Assembly: GCA_039811865.1 (NCBI GenBank)
Contig: JBDHZK010000008.1
Coordinates: forward strand, 1 to 37,410
DNA length: 37,410 nucleotides
Direction of reading: 5' to 3'
Source of the DNA: JBDHZK01 sp039811865
GTDB lineage: Bacteria; Actinomycetota; Actinomycetes; Propionibacteriales; Propionibacteriaceae
The position numbers were made by a program, and so were the translations under genes. The notes under the pieces are model-generated. The model saw only the letters and a list, made by a program, of their open reading frames with translations, searched no databases and was not told where the DNA came from. How positions within the stretch are numbered: the first letter of the stretch is position 1; each line of letters begins with the position of its first letter. Positions 32,327 through 37,410 of the stretch are shown piece by piece.

Positions 32327-33600
32327 CCTCCGTCCGCGAGGACGCCCCCGCCGCGGCACCTGGACGACCCAACCGGGCCCCGGAACTGGCCGGATTCGCC
32401 AAAGCAGCGGCGGCCGAATGGCTGCCGCCCTTTGTCGCGGCCCTGCTGATCTTGCCGTTCGTCATCCAGTACGGATCGTTCGTGCCTTGGAACCCGTCGA
32501 CGATCGATCTGGCCGTCTACCGCGCGGCGGTCGTCGACATGGTCAACGGCAAGTCGATGTTCGACACGTTGAGCCCTGGCTGGAACCTGCCCTGGATCTA
32601 CCCGCCCATCGCCGGCATCCTGCTGAGCCCGCTGGCCCTGGGCACCTACCCGGTCTGGCAGGTGTTGTGGACGGCCCTGACGGTTGCGGCGCAACAGTCG
32701 GTTCTGATTAGTGCCGGCGCGCCCCGGGGCTGGCGCCTGGGGCTGCTCGGGCTGGCGCTGGTGCTGTGCTTCGAGCCGATCCGGACGACGATCGGCTACG
32801 GTCAGGTAAACACCCTGCTGATGTGGCTGGTAGTCGCCGATCTCATGCCCGGCAAGCGGCGTTGGTTGCCTCAGGGCACCCTGATCGGAATCGCGGCCGC
32901 GATCAAGCTCACGCCCATGCTCTTTCTGGTCTTCGCATTCCTGGCCGGACGCCGGTCGGTCGCCTGGTTCGGCCTCGGCTCGTTCGCGTTGAGCGGCTTG
33001 GTCGGTTGGTTGTTGTTGCCTGCCGACACCTTGCGCTATTGGACGGATCTCGCGTCCGGCAAGACGGGGGCGCCGTCCGGGCCGATCTACGTCGGCAACC
33101 AGTCGCTGACGGGCGTGGTCGCCCGTTTGGTGGGGGAGGATCGGACGAGCGCGCTGCTCGGCCTGGGCATCTGTGGCATCGTCGCCCTGCTGTCGGCGGT
33201 GGTGGGCGCCCTGCTTTGGCGTCGCGGATTCCGCGTCCTCGCGGTCGCCGTGGTGGGGCTCGGGACCTGCCTGGCCTCGCCGCTTTCCTGGACCCACCAT
33301 CACGTGTGGGGAATCCTGCTCCTGCTCGCGGTCACCCTGCCGAACGCGCGGTTGCCGCGCTGGGTCGTTTGGACGGGCCGGATCTGGGTGTTGTGGTTGG
33401 CGATCTGCCTGCCGCTGGCCGTGTTGCCCTATGGCGGCGGGATCGAGCGCGGCTACACCGCCGGTCAGGATCTGATCGGCGCCTTCGGCCCGGTGCTGGG
33501 GGCGGGCTTCGTGGTTGCGCTGGCCGTCTGGTGTCTGCGCACCGGCCCCAACCCGCTGACGCTCTTCGCCACCGCCAAGGCGACCGTCGGGCGTCCATGA
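32323..33600 (+). CDS. GT87-family polyprenyl-phosphate mannosyltransferase-like protein
   Basis: 425 residues. After a 30-residue cytoplasmic tail and the first helix comes the family acidic motif STIDLAVYR (Asp62, Tyr66, Arg67). Further motifs are WIYPPIAGILLSPL, GYGQVNTLLMWLVVADL, AAIKLTPMLFLVFAFLAG, NQSLTGVVARL and LSWTHHHVW. These are characteristic of alpha-1,2-mannosyltransferases of the GT87 group (PimE-like enzymes) that use polyprenyl-phospho-mannose outside the membrane. About ten helices. GTG 32323 overlaps the HIT stop. The acceptor, such as a phosphatidylinositol mannoside or lipomannan, cannot be deduced. It is the second GT87-like gene of the window. Confidence 0.87.
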   Translation: MTSVREDAPAAAPGRPNRAPELAGFAKAAAAEWLPPFVAALLILPFVIQYGSFVPWNPSTIDLAVYRAAVVDMVNGKSMFDTLSPGWNLPWIYPPIAGILLSPLALGTYPVWQVLWTALTVAAQQSVLISAGAPRGWRLGLLGLALVLCFEPIRTTIGYGQVNTLLMWLVVADLMPGKRRWLPQGTLIGIAAAIKLTPMLFLVFAFLAGRRSVAWFGLGSFALSGLVGWLLLPADTLRYWTDLASGKTGAPSGPIYVGNQSLTGVVARLVGEDRTSALLGLGICGIVALLSAVVGALLWRRGFRVLAVAVVGLGTCLASPLSWTHHHVWGILLLLAVTLPNARLPRWVVWTGRIWVLWLAICLPLAVLPYGGGIERGYTAGQDLIGAFGPVLGAGFVVALAVWCLRTGPNPLTLFATAKATVGRP

Positions 33601-33622
33601 TGTGAGAAGCAGTGTTTGCAGG

Positions 33623-33651
33623 TTGACACCCTGGCCTGGATGCGGAACTGT
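33623..33651 (+). promoter_or_regulatory. Promoter of the ilvBNC operon
   Basis: A consensus -35 TTGACA (33623-33628), 17 bases, then AACTGT (33646-33651). The transcription start is expected about 33658, exactly on the GTG of the leader peptide. Confidence 0.65.
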
Positions 33652-33657
33652 GGCCAC

Positions 33658-33687
33658 GTGCGGAACAGCATTCTCGTAGTTAGTTAG
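33658..33687 (+). CDS. ilv leader peptide (MRNSILVVS)
   Basis: Nine codons, GTG to TAG, encode Met-Arg-Asn-Ser-Ile-Leu-Val-Val-Ser. Ile, Leu and two Val codons in a row (33670-33681), all three products of the pathway controlled downstream, mark it as an attenuator leader peptide. It has no ribosome binding site and its GTG lies six bases after the -10, so it should be translated from a leaderless RNA. The stop codon overlaps the 5' arm of the following hairpin. Confidence 0.75.
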   Translation: MRNSILVVS

Positions 33688-33719
33688 CGTGTCGCCGGGG
33701 CCACCTCGACCGACACGCT
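33686..33719 (+). promoter_or_regulatory. Leader hairpin of the ilv attenuator
   Basis: AGCGTGTCG (33686-33694) and CGACACGCT (33711-33719) are exact inverted repeats: 9 pairs, 16-base loop. The 5' arm begins within the leader-peptide stop codon. It probably acts as the 1:2 (pause) helix. A possible competing helix is CGGGG (33696-33700) with CCTCG (33721-33725), which would open the terminator. Confidence 0.65.
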
Positions 33720-33752
33720 CCCTCGCCTGCCAGCCGGCAGCGGGGGTTTTTT
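33720..33752 (+). terminator. Intrinsic terminator in the ilv leader
   Basis: A GC-rich stem (33720-33731 with 33736-33746, one bulged C and one G-U) around the loop AGCC is followed directly by six T (33747-33752). This is the only hairpin plus T-tract terminator in the window. It lies 43 bases before the ilvB ATG, so it must be bypassed for ilvBNC expression. Confidence 0.8.
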
Positions 33753-33795
33753 CTTGCAACCGTCCGCACATACCCAGACAAGAGAGGGGCACAGC

Positions 33796-35535
33796 ATGGC
33801 CGACCAACCGTCGATGCTGACCGGAGCCCAGGCCCTGGTCGAGTCACTGGAGCGCGTCGGGGTAGAGGTCGTCTTCGGGATTCCCGGGGGCGCGATCCTG
33901 CCCGCATACGATCCGCTGTTCGACTCGAAGGTGCGCCACATCCTCGTCCGGCACGAGCAGGGCGCCGGGCATGCGGCTGAGGGCTACGCGACGGTGACGG
34001 GCAAGGTGGGCGTGTGCATGGCCACCTCCGGTCCCGGCGCCACAAACCTGGTGACTCCGCTGGCGGACGCCTACATGGACTCGGTGCCGATCGTCGCGAT
34101 CACCGGCCAGGTCGCCTCGCCCGCGATCGGGACGGACGCCTTCCAGGAGGCGGATATCCGCGGCATCACCTTCCCGGTGACCAAGCACAACTTCCTGGTG
34201 ACCAAGACCGAGGACATCCCCGCCGCGATCGTGGCCGCCTTCCACCTGGCTCGCTCGGGACGTCCCGGACCGGTGCTGGTGGACATCGCCAAGGACGCGC
34301 TGTCCAACACCGGTGAGTTCGTCTGGCCACAGGCCGTCGATCTGCCCGGCTACCACCCCGTGACCAAGCCGCACGGCAAGCAGATCCGCGAGGCGGTCAA
34401 GCTGATCACGGCCGCGCGCCGGCCGGTGCTTTACGTGGGTGGCGGTGTGGTCAAGGCGGCTGCCTACGAAGAGTTGGCCGACATCGCACACTTGGCCGGG
34501 ATTCCGGTGGTGACCACGCTGATGGCTCGCGGGGCCTTCCCCGACGACGATCCGCTGCACCAGGGGATGCCCGGGATGCATGGCACGGTGTCGGCCGTGG
34601 GCGCCCTGCAGCGCTCCGACCTGCTGATCGCGCTGGGAACCCGCTTCGACGACCGTGTGACCGGGAAGCTGGACTCCTTCGCTCCCCACGCCAAGGTGAT
34701 CCATGCCGACATCGACCCGGCCGAAATCTCGAAGAATCGCGTTGCGGACGTCCCCATCGTCGGTGACGTGAAAGAGGTGCTGACCGAGCTCAAGGCTGGC
34801 CTGCAGCGTGAACAGCTGCCGGATTACTCCGCCTGGGTGGCCTATCTGAAGACCTTGAAGGACCGCTTCAGCATCGACTTGGAGGAGACCAGCGAAGGTC
34901 AGTTGACCCCGCAATACTGCATCAAGCGGCTCGGTGAGTTGGCCGGCGGGCCCAACACGATCTGGGCGGCCGGGGTCGGCCAGCACCAGATGTGGGCTGC
35001 GCACCTGCTGCCGTTCCAGCCGGGCAAGTGGCTGAACTCCGGAGGCGCGGGGACGATGGGCTACTGCGTCCCCGCCGCCATGGGGGCCAAGGTCGCCGCA
35101 CCGGAGGCGGTCGTGTGGGGCGTGGACGGCGACGGCTGCTTCCAGATGACCAACCAGGAACTGGTCACCTGCGCGCTCGAGGGCATCCCGATCAAGATCG
35201 CCGTGATCAACAACCAGTCCCTCGGCATGGTGCGACAGTGGCAGACGCTGTTCTATGGCGGGCGCTACTCCAACACCGACCTGAAGACGCACCGCGTCCC
35301 GGACTTCCCGTTGTTGGCCCAGGCGATGGGCGGGGTGGGCCTGCGGGCCGAGACCGTCGAGGACGTCGACCGGGTGATCAAGGAGGCGATGGCGATCAAC
35401 GACCGCCCGGTGGTGGTCGAGTTCGTCGTCCACAAGGACGCGATGGTGTGGCCGATGGTGCCCGCCGGAACGAGCAACGACGAGATCAAGATCGCGCGCG
35501 ACCTGGCTCCCGACTGGGAAGAGGAGGAGCTGTGA
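33796..35535 (+). CDS. ilvB: Acetolactate synthase large subunit
   Basis: A ThDP- and FAD-dependent enzyme that joins two pyruvates, or pyruvate and 2-oxobutyrate, in the first common step of Val, Leu and Ile synthesis. 579 residues from ATG 33796, which follows GAGAGGGG; longer frames lie in the leader. VFGIPGGAILPAYD (27-40), RHEQGAGHAAEGYA with the catalytic Glu54, the FAD domain, and the ThDP motif GVDGDGCFQMTNQEL followed by NNQSLGMVRQWQ are all present. Controlled by the leader attenuator. A coupled 18-codon frame separates it from ilvN. Confidence 0.97.
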   Translation: MADQPSMLTGAQALVESLERVGVEVVFGIPGGAILPAYDPLFDSKVRHILVRHEQGAGHAAEGYATVTGKVGVCMATSGPGATNLVTPLADAYMDSVPIVAITGQVASPAIGTDAFQEADIRGITFPVTKHNFLVTKTEDIPAAIVAAFHLARSGRPGPVLVDIAKDALSNTGEFVWPQAVDLPGYHPVTKPHGKQIREAVKLITAARRPVLYVGGGVVKAAAYEELADIAHLAGIPVVTTLMARGAFPDDDPLHQGMPGMHGTVSAVGALQRSDLLIALGTRFDDRVTGKLDSFAPHAKVIHADIDPAEISKNRVADVPIVGDVKEVLTELKAGLQREQLPDYSAWVAYLKTLKDRFSIDLEETSEGQLTPQYCIKRLGELAGGPNTIWAAGVGQHQMWAAHLLPFQPGKWLNSGGAGTMGYCVPAAMGAKVAAPEAVVWGVDGDGCFQMTNQELVTCALEGIPIKIAVINNQSLGMVRQWQTLFYGGRYSNTDLKTHRVPDFPLLAQAMGGVGLRAETVEDVDRVIKEAMAINDRPVVVEFVVHKDAMVWPMVPAGTSNDEIKIARDLAPDWEEEEL

Positions 35536-35588
35536 GCACGGCGACGATCGGACTGTACGCAGGCCGCAACAGCGAGGAGGAGCAGTGA
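35532..35588 (+). CDS. 18-codon mini-ORF between ilvB and ilvN
   Basis: GTG 35532 overlaps the ilvB stop (GTGA) and the frame ends at a TGA (35586-35588) that overlaps the ilvN GTG (GTGA). It would encode MSTATIGLYAGRNSEEEQ and has a good GAGGAGGAG upstream. It fills the 49-base gap exactly and may serve to couple ilvN translation to ilvB. It may also be a coincidence. Confidence 0.35.
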   Translation: MSTATIGLYAGRNSEEEQ

Positions 35589-36115
35589 ACACCCACACCC
35601 TGAGCGTGCTGGTCGCGAACAAGCCGGGCGTCCTGGCCCGGATCGCGGGCCTGTTCGCCCGCCGCGGCTACAACATCGAGTCGCTCGCGGTCGGGCCGAC
35701 CGAGCGCGAGGAGTTCAGCCGCATCACCATTCAGGTGGCGGTGGACGACCAACTCGTCCTGGAGCAGATCACCAAACAACTGAACAAGCTGATCGAGGTG
35801 CTCAAGATCGTCGAGCTGGATCCTTCGGCGGTCAAGCGGGAACTGCTGTTGATCAAGGTGAAGGCTGAGCCGGCCACCCGGGGGCAGATCATCGAGATCG
35901 TCCAGCTGTTCCGCGGCAAGACCGTGGACGTCCACCACGACTCGATGACGATCGAGGCCACCGGCAGCCCGGAAAAGCTGACCGCGCTACTGCAGATGCT
36001 GCAGCCCTACGGCATCCGCGAGCTGGTCCAGTCGGGGCTCGTGGCCCTCGGCCGCGGCAGCAAGTCGTTGATGGAGCGTCCCAAACCGGCCACCTCCGTC
36101 CGCCCCGCTCGCTGA
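35585..36115 (+). CDS. ilvN: Acetolactate synthase small (regulatory) subunit
   Basis: 176 residues. An N-terminal ACT domain (about 4-75; LSVLVANKPGVLARIAGLFARRGYNIESL) binds valine for feedback control, and a C-terminal domain (about 80-160) contacts the catalytic subunit. GTG 35585 follows a strong GAGGAGGAG. The last 20 residues are a basic, Pro-rich tail. Functions as the partner of IlvB, with ilvC 31 bases downstream. Confidence 0.96.
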   Translation: MNTHTLSVLVANKPGVLARIAGLFARRGYNIESLAVGPTEREEFSRITIQVAVDDQLVLEQITKQLNKLIEVLKIVELDPSAVKRELLLIKVKAEPATRGQIIEIVQLFRGKTVDVHHDSMTIEATGSPEKLTALLQMLQPYGIRELVQSGLVALGRGSKSLMERPKPATSVRPAR

Positions 36116-36146
36116 TCGTCCGAACTTCAACTAGGAGACTTACCCA

Positions 36147-37175
36147 ATGGCAGAAATGTTCTATGACTCCGACGCCGACCTGTCGATCATCCAGGGCCGC
36201 AGCGTCGCCGTGATCGGCTACGGCAGCCAGGGCCACGCGCACGCGTTGTCCCTGCGCGACTCCGGCGTGGACGTCCGCGTCGGCCTGCGCGAGGGCTCGC
36301 CGAGCCGCGCCAAGGCTGAGGCCGAGGGACTGCGCGTGGTCACCCCCGCCGAGGCGTGCGAGGAGGCCGACTTGATCATGTTGCTGGCGCCCGATCAGCA
36401 CCAGCGGCATATCTACAAGGAGGTCATCGAGCCAGCCCTCGTCCCGGGCGATGCGCTGTTCTTCGCGCACGGCTTCAACATCCGTTTCGGCTACATCCAG
36501 CCCCCCGCGGGTGTGGACGTCTGCATGGTCGCGCCTAAGGGCCCGGGCCACCTGGTTCGCCGGGAGTACTCCGAGGGCCGCGGTGTCCCCGTGCTGGTCG
36601 CGGTGGAGAAGGACGAGTCGGGCCACGCCTGGGATCTCGCCCTCTCCTACGCCAAGGCGATCGGCGGGCTGCGCGCCGGCGGCATCAAGACGACCTTCAC
36701 CGAAGAGTGCGAGACCGACCTGTTCGGCGAGCAGGCCGTCTTGTGCGGCGGCGCGTCCGCGCTGATCCAGGCTGGGTTCGAGACGCTGACCGAGGCCGGT
36801 TACCAGCCTGAGGTCGCCTACTTCGAATGCCTGCACGAGCTCAAGCTGATCGTCGACCTGATGTACGAGGGCGGGATCGCCAAGCAGCGCTGGAGCGTCT
36901 CGGACACCGCCGAGTTCGGCGACTACGTGTCCGGCCCCAGGGTGATCTCGCCGGCGGTCAAGGCGGAGATGAAGGCCGTCCTGGGCGACATTCAGTCCGG
37001 GGCGTTCGCCAAGCGCTTCATCGACGACCAGGACGCCGGCGCGCCCGAGTTCAAGCGGCTGCGGGCCGAGGGCGAGGCGCATCCGATCGAGGCCACCGGA
37101 CGCGAACTGCGCAAGCTGATGGCCTGGGTGAAGAGCCACGACGACGACTACGTCGAGGGGTCCGTGGCCCGCTGA
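36147..37175 (+). CDS. ilvC: Ketol-acid reductoisomerase (class I)
   Basis: An NADPH- and Mg2+-dependent enzyme for the second step of branched-chain amino acid synthesis. 342 residues, the short class I form. The cofactor site is VAVIGYGSQGHAHALSLRDSG (20-40), followed by GLREGSPSRAKAEAEG. The metal site is in TDLFGEQAVLCGG and YFECLHELKLIVDLMYEGG. AGGAG precedes the ATG at the usual distance. A strong hairpin 20 bases after the stop probably ends the ilvBNC transcript. Confidence 0.97.
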   Translation: MAEMFYDSDADLSIIQGRSVAVIGYGSQGHAHALSLRDSGVDVRVGLREGSPSRAKAEAEGLRVVTPAEACEEADLIMLLAPDQHQRHIYKEVIEPALVPGDALFFAHGFNIRFGYIQPPAGVDVCMVAPKGPGHLVRREYSEGRGVPVLVAVEKDESGHAWDLALSYAKAIGGLRAGGIKTTFTEECETDLFGEQAVLCGGASALIQAGFETLTEAGYQPEVAYFECLHELKLIVDLMYEGGIAKQRWSVSDTAEFGDYVSGPRVISPAVKAEMKAVLGDIQSGAFAKRFIDDQDAGAPEFKRLRAEGEAHPIEATGRELRKLMAWVKSHDDDYVEGSVAR

Positions 37176-37195
37176 GGCGCGGGTACATCGACTCG

Positions 37196-37229
37196 AGCCG
37201 GCGTCCGCCCAGCGGGGAGGACGCCGGCT
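37196..37229 (+). terminator. Hairpin after ilvC
   Basis: AGCCGGCGTCC (37196-37206) and GGACGCCGGCT (37219-37229) are a perfect 11-bp inverted repeat with a 12-base loop, followed by TTCGTTCGT instead of a pure T tract. Confidence 0.6.
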
Positions 37230-37276
37230 TCGTTCGTCCGGGCGCAGTCTCGGGTGAGTTGGTGCCGTCGGACTTC

Positions 37277-37282
37277 TAAGGT
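37277..37282 (+). promoter_or_regulatory. -10 hexamer TAAGGT, leaderless-type promoter
   Basis: TAAGGT is six bases before the ATG at 37289, with no Shine-Dalgarno sequence. Confidence 0.55.
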
Positions 37283-37288
37283 GTGGCC

Positions 37289-37410
37289 ATGGAAGCTCGC
37301 CTGCGCAGTTGGTGGTCCGCGATCAAGGCCAATCCATGCGGGGTCTTGATGGTGGCCCAGCTCCTTGCGCTGGTGCTGTATCCGCTCGTGGACGAGCGCG
37401 AGGGCGCCGT
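37289..37410 (+). CDS. Membrane protein, N-terminal fragment (3' end outside window)
   Basis: The first 40 codons read MEARLRSWWSAIKANPCGV, then a hydrophobic helix (LMVAQLLALVLYPLV) and an acidic loop before the window ends. The amphipathic Trp/Arg-rich start followed by a helix resembles small two-helix ion-channel proteins of actinobacteria, but this is a guess from a fragment. The start is supported by the -10 element. Confidence 0.6.
   Translation, partial: MEARLRSWWSAIKANPCGVLMVAQLLALVLYPLVDEREGA

Noticed and set aside
33844..35622. 592-codon open frame on the minus strand opposite ilvB
   Set aside because: Antisense shadow with no recognisable domain, lying entirely over a clear ilvB.
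1..37410. Defence island, prophage, biosynthetic cluster or horizontally acquired block
   Set aside because: No integrase, transposase, phage gene or toxin-antitoxin pair, and the base and codon composition looks even from end to end; the gene order is a known conserved actinobacterial core.

Overview
The window is a high-GC actinobacterial (Actinomycetota) chromosome segment made up almost entirely of core housekeeping genes. The gene order lysA-hom-thrB-rho-rpmE-prfA-prmC-sua5-wecA-like-atpI-atpZ-atpBEFHAGDC-DUF2550, followed by a cob(I)alamin adenosyltransferase, is the order known from Mycobacterium and relatives. The fused 2-oxoglutarate dehydrogenase (Kgd/OdhA type), NucS endonuclease and GT87 mannosyltransferase-like membrane proteins are also actinobacterial markers. 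I cannot name the genus from sequence alone. No phage, insertion sequence, CRISPR array or defence island is visible.

Layout. 1-1057: end of a secreted protein and a small membrane protein. 1108-7746 (minus): a GT87 glycosyltransferase, the large kgd, a 61-residue small protein and galK. 7769-7840 (minus): tRNA-Arg(CCG). 7897-8406: a lipoprotein. 8540-12211: aspartate-family amino acid genes lysA, hom and thrB, with no thrC. 12488-17468: rho, ribosomal protein L31, release factor 1, its methyltransferase PrmC and the tRNA t6A enzyme Sua5/TsaC. 17471-26263: WecA-like phosphosugar transferase and the complete F1Fo ATP synthase operon. 26349-33600: a run of short units: DUF2550, a corrinoid adenosyltransferase (minus), a cyclophilin lipoprotein, a two-gene membrane unit (minus), a small membrane protein, a zinc-motif protein plus alpha/beta hydrolase (minus), nucS, and a HIT protein plus GT87 enzyme. 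33623-37175: branched-chain amino acid operon ilvB-ilvN-ilvC behind an attenuator-like leader. 37289-end: start of another membrane protein.

The strongest pattern beyond the gene list is in the starts. First genes of transcription units have no Shine-Dalgarno sequence. Instead a TANNNT-like -10 hexamer lies 6-7 bases before the start codon, which predicts leaderless mRNAs (TSS at the first base of the start codon). Genes inside operons have Shine-Dalgarno sequences or ATGA/GTGA/TGATG overlaps. The same rule applies to a nine-codon leader peptide ahead of ilvB that carries Ile-Leu-Val-Val and is followed by a 9-bp hairpin and an intrinsic terminator. I found no convincing previously undescribed multi-gene system; the items worth checking are mostly regulatory architecture and a few uncharacterised membrane or small proteins.
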